Below are positions 7,828 to 15,985 of a stretch of DNA of 64,000 nucleotides, in pieces. Every line of letters starts with the position of its first letter. Positions within the stretch are counted from its first letter, which is position 1. The notes below the pieces were generated by a model. That model saw only the letters and a program-made list of their open reading frames with translations, was not told the DNA's origin and searched no databases. The stretch comes from Kineosporiaceae bacterium SCSIO 59966 (GTDB lineage Bacteria > Actinomycetota > Actinomycetes > Actinomycetales > SCSIO-59966). Made by a program: the position numbers and the translations under genes. Location of the stretch: the NCBI GenBank assembly GCA_020881835.1, contig CP052876.1, forward strand, positions 2,046,001 to 2,110,000. Reading direction: 5' to 3'.

Positions 7828-8865
7828 ATGCGACAAGGGCCCGAGGTCCCGGCAGGGATCGACGTGCTGCTCGCGGGTGACGTCTTCGCTGACCTGGTGT
7901 TCACCGGGCTGCGCAGTGCGCCGCGTCCTGGCACCGAGACATGGTCGACCGGGTTCGCCATCGCCCCGGGGGGCATCGCCAACATGGGGGTCGCTCTCGC
8001 GCGGCTGGGACTGCGGCCGGCGATGTCGGCCGTCTTCGGGGATGACCTCTTCGGCGTGTGGACGTGGGACTGCTTGGAGCAGGAGGGCGTCGATCTGAGC
8101 TCGTCGCGTCGGATCGGGGGCGGGCGCACCGCGGTGACCGCCTCCCTCGTTTATGACGGCGACCGCGCGATGGTGACGTACGACGAGCAGGCCGTCGTCG
8201 ACGTCGACGCAATGATCCCCGCGGACTCCCACCCGTCGGCGGCCATCCTCTACCTGGGCAGCCGTGCCGCCGCGGGGCAGTGGTGGCGCACCGCGGCCCG
8301 CTCCGGGACGCGCGTCTTCGCGGACGTCGCCTGGGACCCCTCGCAGAAGTGGGACACCGCACTGCTGGACGACCTCGACGCGTGCCACGCCTTCCTCCCC
8401 AACGAGGCAGAGGCGAGGGCCTACACCAGGACCGACTCCGCGACCCGGGCTGCGGCCGCTCTGGCCGAGCGGGTCCCTGTGGTGGCGGTGACCCGTGGTG
8501 CGGACGGTGCGGTGGCCGTCGACCAGACCACGGGTGAGACCGCGGACGTACCAGGCGTGCCGGTGGACGTCGTCGACACCACCGGCGCGGGCGACGTCTT
8601 TGTGGCGGCGTTTACCGCGGCGAGCGGCTGGGACCTGCCCCTGGTCCACCGCGTCGAGCTCTCCGTGCTGTGCTCGAGCCTCTCGGTTCGCGAGCCGACC
8701 GGCTCCCTCGGTGCCCCGTCGCTGCGGTCTCTGGCTGACTGGTGGTCCACGACGGTGACCCGTGCCGCCGCCGGTGAGTTCCGGGCCCAGGACCTTCGCC
8801 GCCGGTTCGGTTTCCTCGACGACCTCGAACCCGTGACGGTCCTCGCGGCCCCCCACGCCCGCTGA
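7828..8865 (+). CDS. PfkB-family carbohydrate kinase
   Basis: 345 aa ribokinase-fold enzyme that transfers phosphate from ATP to a sugar hydroxyl. The first PfkB signature is seen as GGIANMGVALARLG near residue 50. The second, DTTGAGDVFVAAF near residue 249, holds the anion hole and the catalytic Asp of GAGD. The ATG is preceded by GGAGGAGG (7813-7820). It is the first gene of a rightward operon continuing with a PHP protein, an ABC importer and a NagB-like deaminase. A kinase here would phosphorylate the imported sugar so that GH4 and the deaminase can act. Substrate specificity cannot be read from the sequence. Confidence 0.9.
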   Translation: MRQGPEVPAGIDVLLAGDVFADLVFTGLRSAPRPGTETWSTGFAIAPGGIANMGVALARLGLRPAMSAVFGDDLFGVWTWDCLEQEGVDLSSSRRIGGGRTAVTASLVYDGDRAMVTYDEQAVVDVDAMIPADSHPSAAILYLGSRAAAGQWWRTAARSGTRVFADVAWDPSQKWDTALLDDLDACHAFLPNEAEARAYTRTDSATRAAAALAERVPVVAVTRGADGAVAVDQTTGETADVPGVPVDVVDTTGAGDVFVAAFTAASGWDLPLVHRVELSVLCSSLSVREPTGSLGAPSLRSLADWWSTTVTRAAAGEFRAQDLRRRFGFLDDLEPVTVLAAPHAR

Positions 8866-8896
8866 CCCTCCGTCCGCCCCCTCCCAGGAGTCCACT

Positions 8897-10465
8897 GTGC
8901 CCGTGTACCGCCCCACGACGACGAACCCCGCGTACCGTGGCATGACCGCGTACGCCGGCGACATCCACAACCACTGCGGGATTAGCTACGGGCACGGCAG
9001 CATCCAGGATGCCTACCGGAACGCACGGCTGCAGTTGGACTTCGCCTCCGTCACCGGTCACGCGGCGTGGCACGACATGCCAGCTGAGCCGGCACACGTG
9101 AACGCCTACCACGCCCAGGGGTTCGAACGGCTGCGCCGGTCCTGGGACCACGTGCAGGACGTGACCGAGGCCGCGCACGAGGACGGCGAATTCGTGTCCT
9201 TGCTGTCGTTCGAGTGGCACAGCATGACCTACGGCGACCACTGCGTGTACTTCCCAGCCGGGCGCGGCCCGCTCGAGATCGCGCAGGCGCCGTCGCTCGA
9301 AGCGCTGCGGAGTGAGCTCCGAGGCCTGGCCGCGCAGGGTTTGTCCGGAATGGTCGTGCCACACCACATCGGCTACCAGGCCGGTCGTCGGGGCATCAAC
9401 TGGTCTACCTTCGACGAGGAGCTCTCCCCTGTCGTGGAGCTGGTCTCCATGCACGGCAGCGGGGAGTCCGACGAGGCGCCGCGGCCCTACCTGCATACGA
9501 TGGGTCCGCGTGACGCTGGCAGCACCGCGTTCCACGGGTTGTCCCTCGGCCGCCGGTTCGGGGTCATCGGCTCCACCGACCACCACAGCGCCCACCCGGG
9601 CAGCCACGGCTGGGGGCGGGCGATGGTCTGGGCCGACGAGCTGACGCGCGAGGGCATCTGGGCGGCCATCCAGGCGCGACGGACCTACGCGGTCACAGGG
9701 GACAGCATCATGCTCGCCACCACGATCGACAGCGTCCCGATGGGCGGCGAGGCGACCGCGCGGCCGGGTGAGCCGGTCGAGGTCCAGGTCAACGTCCGGG
9801 CCGGTGACTCGATCGACTACGTCGAGCTCGTCCGCAACGGCACCCCCGTCGCGAGGACCTCACCGCACCGGGTGGCGACGCCCGCGAGGGACTTCGGTGG
9901 CGTCCTGTCGGTGGCGCTCGGCTGGGGCGAGGTGGGTGTCCCGGTCGACTGGGACGTGCGCCTGCGCCTCACCGAGGGCCGACTCCGCGCGCTCGAGCCC
10001 CGGCTGCGGGGTTACGACACCCTTGCCGACCAGGCCGGGGAGACCGACAGCTACTCCTTCTCCCACTGGCAGCAAGTCGGGGAGCGGGACGTCGCCCTGC
10101 GGACCCGAACACGAGGCAACCCGACTGTCACGACCGACGCGACACAGGAGTTCGCGCTGCACGTGGACGCTCCCCTCGGGGCCGAGCTCGTCGTGGAGAC
10201 AGCCGGGCAGACCTACCGCCACACGGTGGCCGAGCTGCTCGACGGCCCGCGGTCGCACTACGTGGGCGGCTTCCTGTCCGGCGCGCTGGTCATGAACCGG
10301 GCCCAGCCGGACGCGGCCCTGACGCTCGCCTGGGAGCTCGAGGACGAGGGCACCGGCGCCGCCGAGGACTGGTACCTCGTGCGCGTACGCCAGCACAACG
10401 ACCAGCACGCCTGGAGCTCACCCACCTGGGTGCGCCGGGCCTCCCCCCACGGAGCCCGTCCATGA
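8897..10465 (+). CDS. PHP-superfamily (DUF3604-like) metal-dependent protein
   Basis: 522 aa. The N-terminus carries a PHP-type metal cluster: GDIHNHCGISYGHG at about residues 21-34, VTGHAAWHDM soon after and GSTDHHSAHPGSHGWG near residue 224. PHP proteins are metal-dependent phosphoesterases or related hydrolases. The second half (from about residue 270) looks like beta-rich accessory sequence with no motif I recognise. GTG start with AGGAG upstream; its stop overlaps the next ATG frame by 4 bases, so it is embedded in the transporter operon. No signal peptide is seen, so it should act in the cytoplasm. I infer a role in processing the phosphorylated sugar, but the reaction is unknown. Confidence 0.7.
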   Translation: MPVYRPTTTNPAYRGMTAYAGDIHNHCGISYGHGSIQDAYRNARLQLDFASVTGHAAWHDMPAEPAHVNAYHAQGFERLRRSWDHVQDVTEAAHEDGEFVSLLSFEWHSMTYGDHCVYFPAGRGPLEIAQAPSLEALRSELRGLAAQGLSGMVVPHHIGYQAGRRGINWSTFDEELSPVVELVSMHGSGESDEAPRPYLHTMGPRDAGSTAFHGLSLGRRFGVIGSTDHHSAHPGSHGWGRAMVWADELTREGIWAAIQARRTYAVTGDSIMLATTIDSVPMGGEATARPGEPVEVQVNVRAGDSIDYVELVRNGTPVARTSPHRVATPARDFGGVLSVALGWGEVGVPVDWDVRLRLTEGRLRALEPRLRGYDTLADQAGETDSYSFSHWQQVGERDVALRTRTRGNPTVTTDATQEFALHVDAPLGAELVVETAGQTYRHTVAELLDGPRSHYVGGFLSGALVMNRAQPDAALTLAWELEDEGTGAAEDWYLVRVRQHNDQHAWSSPTWVRRASPHGARP

Positions 10466-10509
10466 ATCACCCCGTACGCCCGACCCCCGGCAGGAACTCG
10501 AGAGGATCA

Positions 10510-11781
10510 ATGATGAAGGCACGAGAAGTTCGTCGCTCGACCGCGGTGCTGGGCGCTCTCGCGCTCGTCGGACTCGCTGGCTGCACGCCGGGCGAAAGCT
10601 CCGGCGGTGGCGACGCCGACGGATCCGGTGAGACAGAGATCGTCTGGGCGGTCGGGGGTGCCCGCTCGCAGCCCGGCGGCGCCAACACGCGGATCGCCGA
10701 CCTCTGGAACGAGCAGAACCCCGACACCCCGGTGCGGATCGAGGTGCTGCCCGAGGCGGCCGACGGCGCTCGCGAGCAGCAGGCCCTCGTCCTGCAGGCC
10801 CAGGGCTCGGAGTTCGACGTGCTCGGGCTCGACGTCGTCTGGACCGGCGAGTACGTGGAAAACGGCTGGCTCGCCAGCCTCGAGGACGTGCGCCCAGAAC
10901 TCGAGGACGACCTGCTCCCCGGACCGCTCGAGTCGGCCTCGTGGGGCGGTGAGCTGTGGGGCGTCCCGCTGAACACCAACACCGGAGTCCTGTACTACCG
11001 CACGGACCTGGTTGACGGACCTCCGCAGTCCTGGCAGGAGATCTGCGACGCCGGTGCCATCGACGGCTACCACCCCTACATCGGCCAGGGAGCCAAGTAC
11101 GAGGGTTTCGTCGTCAACTGGCTCGAGCTCTACTGGAGCGCCGGCGGCGAGATTTACAACGAGGACCAGTCGGAGGTGCTCTTCGACCCTGATCTCGCGG
11201 CCGAGGTGACGACCTACATGGCCGACGCGCTCGCCGGCGGGTGCTTCGCGCCGGGCTATAACACGGCCATGGAGGAGGAGTCGCGCAACGCCTTCCAGCA
11301 GGGCGACGTCGTCTTCATGCGCAACTGGCCCGGTCCGTACGCGCTGATTGAGGAGGACACCGAGAGCCCCGCGCACGGCAACACCGCCGTCGCTCCCATC
11401 CCGGCCTTTGGTGACGCCGGGGAGGGTGTGGCCGCGATCGGCGGCTTCAACAACGCGGTCAGCGCGTTCTCCGAGCACCCGGACCTCGCCACCGAGTTCA
11501 TCGTTTGGGCGGCGACCGACATGGCCGCGCAGGAGATCCTCGCGGAGGACGCCGTGCTGCCTGTGCTGCAGGCGTACTACGACGAGGTTCCGGACGACTC
11601 GCTGACCGCCGAGCTCGGCGAGATCCTGCAGAGCGCCCGCCCGCGTCCGTCCGTCCCACAGTGGAGCGCGATCAGCCTCGCGATGCAGGACGCGCTCTTC
11701 CCCGCTTACAACGGCGACGCCGACCCGGCCGAGGCCGCGCAGACCGTGCGCGAGTTCCTCGACGGGACTATCGAACGCTGA
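10510..11781 (+). CDS. ABC transporter sugar-binding lipoprotein
   Basis: About 423 aa, family 1 extracellular solute-binding protein. It begins MMKAREVRRSTAVL and has a hydrophobic stretch ending in the lipobox LAGC, with Cys25 as the lipid anchor, so it sits on the outer face of the membrane. I chose the ATG at 10510 because it gives a normal 24-residue signal peptide and follows GAGAGG. An upstream ATG at 10462 overlaps the PHP stop but would place 16 polar residues in front. It delivers a sugar to the two permeases encoded next. No ATPase gene is present; a shared MsiK-type ATPase elsewhere is likely, as is usual for actinobacterial sugar importers. Confidence 0.93.
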   Translation: MMKAREVRRSTAVLGALALVGLAGCTPGESSGGGDADGSGETEIVWAVGGARSQPGGANTRIADLWNEQNPDTPVRIEVLPEAADGAREQQALVLQAQGSEFDVLGLDVVWTGEYVENGWLASLEDVRPELEDDLLPGPLESASWGGELWGVPLNTNTGVLYYRTDLVDGPPQSWQEICDAGAIDGYHPYIGQGAKYEGFVVNWLELYWSAGGEIYNEDQSEVLFDPDLAAEVTTYMADALAGGCFAPGYNTAMEEESRNAFQQGDVVFMRNWPGPYALIEEDTESPAHGNTAVAPIPAFGDAGEGVAAIGGFNNAVSAFSEHPDLATEFIVWAATDMAAQEILAEDAVLPVLQAYYDEVPDDSLTAELGEILQSARPRPSVPQWSAISLAMQDALFPAYNGDADPAEAAQTVREFLDGTIER

Positions 11782-11810
11782 TCCCAGCCCGACGGAAGGA
11801 AGGCTGGACC

Positions 11811-12761
11811 GTGTCCACCTTCTCCAGTGCTTCGACGTCGGCCTCGGCCGACCCGGACGGCCGCGCCCCTCGTGGACGCGGCCGCCCGGGTCGCCAGCTG
11901 TCCGACGTCGCCCTCGCCCGCTTGTTCATGACCCCGTCGCTGGCCGTTATGGCCCTCGTCGTGCTGTTCCCCGTGCTCTACGCGGTCTACACGAGCTTCC
12001 AGGCGTACACCCGCCGACAGCACGAAGGGTTCGCCGGCCTGGCGAACTACCAGGAGGTCCTCGGGGACTCCTACTTCTGGGATGCACTGTGGTTCACCGC
12101 GGTCTTCACCGTGACGTCGGTCGGGGCCGAGTTCGTGATCGGGCTCGGCTTCGCGCTGATCATGAACCAAGGGTTCCGGGGGCGTGGGGTCACGCGAGCG
12201 TCGATTCTCATCCCCTGGGTCATCCCCACCGTCGTCGCGGCGCAGATGTGGGCGTTCATGTTCAACGTCACCCCGGGCTTCATCAACAGCCTGTTCGGCC
12301 TCGGGGACTTCAACTGGCTCGGCCAGAGCGGGTGGGCCACGTTCGCCGTCGTGTTCGCGGACGTGTGGAAGACGGCGCCGTTCGCGGCGCTTCTGCTCCT
12401 CGCGGGCCTGCAGACGATCCCGGCGGAGCTCTACGAGAGCGCCCGCGTCGACGGTGCGGGGCCGCTTCAGCGGTTCTGGCACGTGACCCTCCCCCTACTG
12501 CGGCCGGCGATCCTCGTGGCGCTCCTGTTCCGGACGGTCGAGGCCCTGCGGGTCTACGACCTGCCGCAGGTGATGACCGGGGGCGCGTTCGGGACCGAGT
12601 CGCTGTCCATGGCGGTGCGCCGCTACATCGTCGAGACGCCCGACCCGGGTCTGGGCTCCGCGCTGTCCACTCTGACGTTCCTCATCGTGCTCGGTGTCGG
12701 CGTCGTGTTCGTCTCGATGATCGGCAAAAGCGTCATCTCGGAAGGGAGCGAGGAACGATGA
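11811..12761 (+). CDS. ABC sugar permease, MalF type
   Basis: 316 aa integral membrane subunit with about six spans. The cytoplasmic EAA loop that contacts the ATPase is seen as ESARVDGAGPLQRFW near residues 206-220. The start is a GTG at 11811 after GGAAGGAAGG. The first 40 residues are polar and rich in Ser, Gly and Arg and precede the first span. It follows the binding protein by 29 bases and overlaps the second permease by 4 bases. Together they form the channel of a CUT1-type importer for an oligosaccharide or glycoside. Confidence 0.93.
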   Translation: MSTFSSASTSASADPDGRAPRGRGRPGRQLSDVALARLFMTPSLAVMALVVLFPVLYAVYTSFQAYTRRQHEGFAGLANYQEVLGDSYFWDALWFTAVFTVTSVGAEFVIGLGFALIMNQGFRGRGVTRASILIPWVIPTVVAAQMWAFMFNVTPGFINSLFGLGDFNWLGQSGWATFAVVFADVWKTAPFAALLLLAGLQTIPAELYESARVDGAGPLQRFWHVTLPLLRPAILVALLFRTVEALRVYDLPQVMTGGAFGTESLSMAVRRYIVETPDPGLGSALSTLTFLIVLGVGVVFVSMIGKSVISEGSEER

Positions 12762-13642
12762 GCGTCCTCACCACGAAAGCGAGCCGGTCGGCGCACGGGT
12801 CCCGTACCCGGGGGGAGCGCAGGTCCACCCTTCTGCGCAGCGGGCTGCTCGGCATCGTCCTGCTCTGGTGTCTTGCCCCCTTCGTCTGGCTCATCACGAC
12901 CAGCCTCAAGCAGGGGGACCGGGCGCTCAACAGCCCGGACCTGCTGCAGGGCCCCTTCGGGCTGCAGAACTACATCGCCGTCTTCCAGCAGGACTTCGGG
13001 CTGAACCTGCGCAACACCCTGGCGATCGCCTCGATCACCACCCTGCTGTGCACGGGAGTCGCCGCGCTCGCCGCGTACGCCCTCGCCAAGCTCCCGCTAC
13101 GACGTAAGACGCTGCTGCTCGGAGGTGTCCTGGCAGCCTCGCTCTTCCCCCCCGTCGCCCTGGTCCCGCCCCTGTACGAGATGTGGCGTACCGCGGGGCT
13201 GCTGAACACCTGGGAGGGGCTGTACATCTCCTACCTGTCGTTCAGCCTGCCGCTCGCGATCTTCATCCTCACGACGTTCTTCTCCGCCATCCCCAGTGAG
13301 CTGGTCGAAGCCGCCAAGACGGACGGCGCGTCCGCGTTCCAAGCCTTCTGGCGTATCGTGCTGCCGCTGGCGGCACCGGGGGTCTTCTCGTCGGCGATCA
13401 TCACATTCGTCACCGCGGCGAACGAGTTTCTGCTCGCGAGCACCTTCGCCCCGCGCAACCCGGAGGTGGCGCAGACCGTGCCGGTCGCGATCGCGTCCTT
13501 CACCGGGGCCATCGAGTTCCAGCGGCCGATCGGCACCATCACGGCAGCCTCGGTCGTGGTCACCGTCCCGATGATCGTCCTCGCCCTCGTCTTCCAGCGC
13601 CGGATCGTCGCGGGCCTCACCGCCGGTGCGGTCAAGGGCTGA
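12758..13642 (+). CDS. ABC sugar permease, MalG type
   Basis: 294 aa partner permease with about six spans and the EAA-loop sequence EAAKTDGASAFQAFW near residues 188-202. The ATG at 12758 overlaps the stop of the first permease (ATGA), so the two subunits are translationally coupled. It is followed after 21 bases by the NagB-like gene. It belongs to the CUT1 class of sugar importers. Confidence 0.93.
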   Translation: MSVLTTKASRSAHGSRTRGERRSTLLRSGLLGIVLLWCLAPFVWLITTSLKQGDRALNSPDLLQGPFGLQNYIAVFQQDFGLNLRNTLAIASITTLLCTGVAALAAYALAKLPLRRKTLLLGGVLAASLFPPVALVPPLYEMWRTAGLLNTWEGLYISYLSFSLPLAIFILTTFFSAIPSELVEAAKTDGASAFQAFWRIVLPLAAPGVFSSAIITFVTAANEFLLASTFAPRNPEVAQTVPVAIASFTGAIEFQRPIGTITAASVVVTVPMIVLALVFQRRIVAGLTAGAVKG

Positions 13643-13663
13643 CCGCAGAGAACCAGGAGCACC

Positions 13664-14446
13664 GTGCACGTCGTCATCCGCCCGACCGCCACCGACCTCG
13701 CCCGCCTCGTCGCGGACGAGGTTGAGGCGCTCGTCCGAGACCACCCTGCGACCGTCCTGGGGCTGGCCACCGGGTCAAGCCCGCTCGCCGTCTACGCCGA
13801 GCTGCGCCGGCGCCACCAGGAGCGCGGGCTGTCGTTCGCGTCCACCCGGGGCTTCCTGCTCGACGAGTACGTGGGGCTGCCCCGGGTCCACCCGCAGAGC
13901 TACCGGTCCGTGATGGAGCGCGAGCTGGTCGCCGGTCTGGACTTCGCGGACGGAGCCGTCCGCGGCCCGGACGGGACGGCGGCCGATCTCGACGCGGAGT
14001 GTGCCCGGTACGAGCACTCGATCGTCGAGGCCGGCGGCGTCGACCTCCAGATTCTCGGGATCGGATCGAACGGGCACGTCGCGTTCAACGAACCAGGCTC
14101 GTCATTGGCGTCCCGGACGCGCGTCGAACGTCTCACACCTCAGACCCGGCGGGACAACGCGCGGTTCTTCGACGACGACCCCGACGCCGTACCGGCGACC
14201 TGTCTCACGCAGGGCCTCGCGACGATCCTCGACGCTCGCCGGATCGTCCTCATCGCGACGGGGAAGAAAAAGGCACGTGCCGTCGCCCAGATGGTCGAGG
14301 GTCCGGTCAGTGCACGGTGGCCCGCGACCGTGCTCCAGTGGCACACGGACGTCACCGTCTTCCTCGACCCTGCCGCGGCCCAGCACCTGGAGGTGCGTGA
14401 GAGGTACGACGAGGTCGGTCGGTCGGTCGGCGCCCGGCCTCGGTAA
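13664..14446 (+). CDS. nagB: Glucosamine-6-phosphate deaminase-like protein
   Basis: 260 aa. NagB converts glucosamine-6-phosphate to fructose-6-phosphate and ammonia. Visible motifs: LATGSSPLAVY (phosphate loop), LDEYVGLP (catalytic Asp) and LGIGSNGHVAFNEPG (catalytic His and Glu). The residue matching Asp141 of the E. coli enzyme is Asn, as in Gram-positive homologues. GTG start with AGGAG upstream. It is the last gene of the sugar operon and argues that the imported compound contains an amino sugar, or that the product is a related sugar-6-phosphate. No deacetylase (nagA) is present. Confidence 0.85.
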   Translation: MHVVIRPTATDLARLVADEVEALVRDHPATVLGLATGSSPLAVYAELRRRHQERGLSFASTRGFLLDEYVGLPRVHPQSYRSVMERELVAGLDFADGAVRGPDGTAADLDAECARYEHSIVEAGGVDLQILGIGSNGHVAFNEPGSSLASRTRVERLTPQTRRDNARFFDDDPDAVPATCLTQGLATILDARRIVLIATGKKKARAVAQMVEGPVSARWPATVLQWHTDVTVFLDPAAAQHLEVRERYDEVGRSVGARPR

Positions 14447-14741
14447 GCCGACGGGGCCTCTGCACCTCGCTGGCGTTCCTGTGCCGTTGGGCGTCGCGGT
14501 GCAGTCGTTCGACCCCCAGGTGGAACCCCGGCCGCGGTTCGCCGGGGCTCTCGTCTCCCTGACCCACGGGGTCGTCCTCCCGTGTGGTCGTGGACCGGGT
14601 GGGGCCCGGACCGAGCGTAACCATCCGCAACGGGATGCCGCTGCCGACTCGCGCCGTCGGGCGGGTCGCCGCCCTCGGTTTCATCGCTGGTGGTTCGACG
14701 GTCCTACTAGGTGCGCTGCTCCGGTGGGGAACATCGCAGGG
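14447..14741. other. Gene-free gap between sugar operon and tRNA-Ala
   Basis: About 295 bases. Apart from the hairpin at 14526-14547 I see no coding sequence, promoter pair or repeat. An open frame starting at 14584 runs into the tRNA gene and is not credible. Confidence 0.5.
14526..14547 (+). terminator. Hairpin downstream of the sugar operon
   Basis: CCCCGGC (14526-14532) and GCCGGGG (14541-14547) pair around an 8-base loop, 80 bases after the last gene of the rightward operon. The following CTCTCGTCTC is only weakly T-rich. Probable transcription end. Confidence 0.45.
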
Positions 14742-14814
14742 TGGAGCTGAGGGGACTCGAACCCCTGACCCCCTCCATGCCATGGAGGTGCGCTACCAGC
14801 TGCGCCACAGCCCC
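14742..14814 (-). tRNA. tRNA-Ala (GGC)
   Basis: 73 bases, full cloverleaf read leftward: acceptor GGGGCTG pairing with CAGCTCC (one G-U), D-loop AGCTGGTA, anticodon stem CCTCC/GGAGG with loop ATGGCAT (anticodon GGC), T arm AGGGGTTCGAGTCCCCT, discriminator A. CCA is not encoded. It reads GCC and GCU alanine codons. The phosphatase gene begins its block about 80 bases to the right. Confidence 0.96.
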
Positions 14815-14895
14815 GCGGGACAACGGCAGGGAGTCTAGACCGACGAGCCGAGCATCCCGAAATCGGGTCCCCCCGGCGTCCCGACGCAGGCGCCG

Positions 14896-15528
14896 TCATC
14901 CCTCCGAGCCGACGTGGGCGCCGTGCGGGCCGACGTTGTACTCCGCCAGCGACCACCCCGTCCCGCGGGGGACGAGCAGCGCCCAGTGCGTGTTGGCCAG
15001 CCCTCCGAACGCCGACCAGGCCGCCAGCGGCAGGGCGAGCAGGTTCAGCATGGCCCCCCGCAGCGCCCCACCGTGGCCGGTGACGACGAGCACCCCGCCG
15101 TCCGGGGTGGCGGCGGCGTGCCGCCCGATCGCCGCGGCGGCCCGCCGGCCGGCCTCGCTGCGCCGCTCCCCGCCCCCGACGGGGACGTCCTCCCCGCTAC
15201 GCCAGGCGGCGAACTCCTGCGGCCAGCGGGACTCGATCTCGGCGCGGGTGAGCCCCTGCCACTCCCCCGCGAACAGCTCCCGCAGGGCGGCGTCGGTCTC
15301 CACCTCGAGCCCGGTGACCGCGGCGAGCGCTGCGGCGGTGTCCGCGGCCCGGGACAGGTCCGAGCTGACGATCCGGGTCGGCGCCAGACCGCGCAGCATC
15401 TCCGCCGCCCGGTGCGCCTGCCGCCGTCCGACGTCATCCAGCGGGACGTCGAGCTGCCCCTGGAACCGGTCGGCGGCGTTGTGACCGGTCTGCCCGTGCC
15501 GCCACAGGACGACGCGGGCCGCGCTCAC
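14896..15528 (-). CDS. Histidine phosphatase family protein (GpmB-like)
   Basis: 210 aa. The phosphohistidine motif is VVLWRHGQTGHN near residues 6-17, and the second catalytic histidine is in VTGHGGALR. A Glu-containing loop (ELFAGEWQGLTRAE) follows the family pattern. The GTG start overlaps the rsfS stop by 4 bases, so translation is coupled. This rsfS-phosphatase pair is a standard actinobacterial arrangement; some homologues are phosphoglycerate mutase-like or glucosyl-3-phosphoglycerate phosphatases. The exact substrate is open. Confidence 0.9.
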   Translation of the reverse strand: MSAARVVLWRHGQTGHNAADRFQGQLDVPLDDVGRRQAHRAAEMLRGLAPTRIVSSDLSRAADTAAALAAVTGLEVETDAALRELFAGEWQGLTRAEIESRWPQEFAAWRSGEDVPVGGGERRSEAGRRAAAAIGRHAAATPDGGVLVVTGHGGALRGAMLNLLALPLAAWSAFGGLANTHWALLVPRGTGWSLAEYNVGPHGAHVGSEG

Positions 15529-15941
15529 GCTCCGTCCCCGCCGTCCCCGCCGTCCCGGCCGGTACGGGCGCCGTCGGGGCGCCCGGTGACCGGCAGGTCG
15601 AGGGCCGGGCAGTCCTTCCACAGCCGCTCGAGGGCGTAGAACCGGCGGTCCTCGGTCTGCTGGACGTGGACGACGACGTCGACGAAGTCGAGCAGCACCC
15701 AGCGGGCCTCCTTGAGCCCCTCGCGGCGCACCGGCTTGGCGCCGAGGCCGCGCAGCCGCTCCTCGACCTCGTCGACGATCGCCCGGACCTGCCGGTCGGT
15801 GTCCGCGGAGGCGACGACGAACACGTCGGTGATCACCAGCTGTTCGCTGACGTCGAGGGCGATGATCTCGTCGGCCAGCTTGTCGGCCGCCGCCTCGGCG
15901 GCGGCGGTGGCGAGCTGGACGGCGCGGTCGGTGGCGGGCAC
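15525..15941 (-). CDS. rsfS: Ribosome silencing factor RsfS
   Basis: 138 aa. RsfS binds ribosomal protein L14 on the 50S subunit and blocks subunit joining during nutrient limitation. The domain spans residues 10-115 with the typical sequences ITDVFVVASADTDRQVRAIV and DFVDVVVHVQ, followed by a short Gly/Asp-rich tail. The GTG start is supported by GGAGGAG immediately upstream. Its place between nadD/LCP and the phosphatase matches other actinobacteria. Confidence 0.95.
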   Translation of the reverse strand: MPATDRAVQLATAAAEAAADKLADEIIALDVSEQLVITDVFVVASADTDRQVRAIVDEVEERLRGLGAKPVRREGLKEARWVLLDFVDVVVHVQQTEDRRFYALERLWKDCPALDLPVTGRPDGARTGRDGGDGGDGA

Positions 15942-15985
15942 GGGTCTCCTCCGGGTGGGCCTGGTCGGGACAGGTTCTCACGCCC

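Noticed and set aside
13664-14446. Asn in place of catalytic Asp141 as a sign of an inactive NagB
   Set aside because: Gram-positive NagB enzymes have Asn at this position.
5614-14814. Sugar locus as a genomic island integrated at tRNA-Ala
   Set aside because: It lies beside the 3' end of the tRNA, but I found no integrase gene and no duplicate of the tRNA 3' end at the far border.
14584-14838. Small rightward protein of 84 residues
   Set aside because: Its frame runs through the whole tRNA-Ala gene and has no ribosome site.
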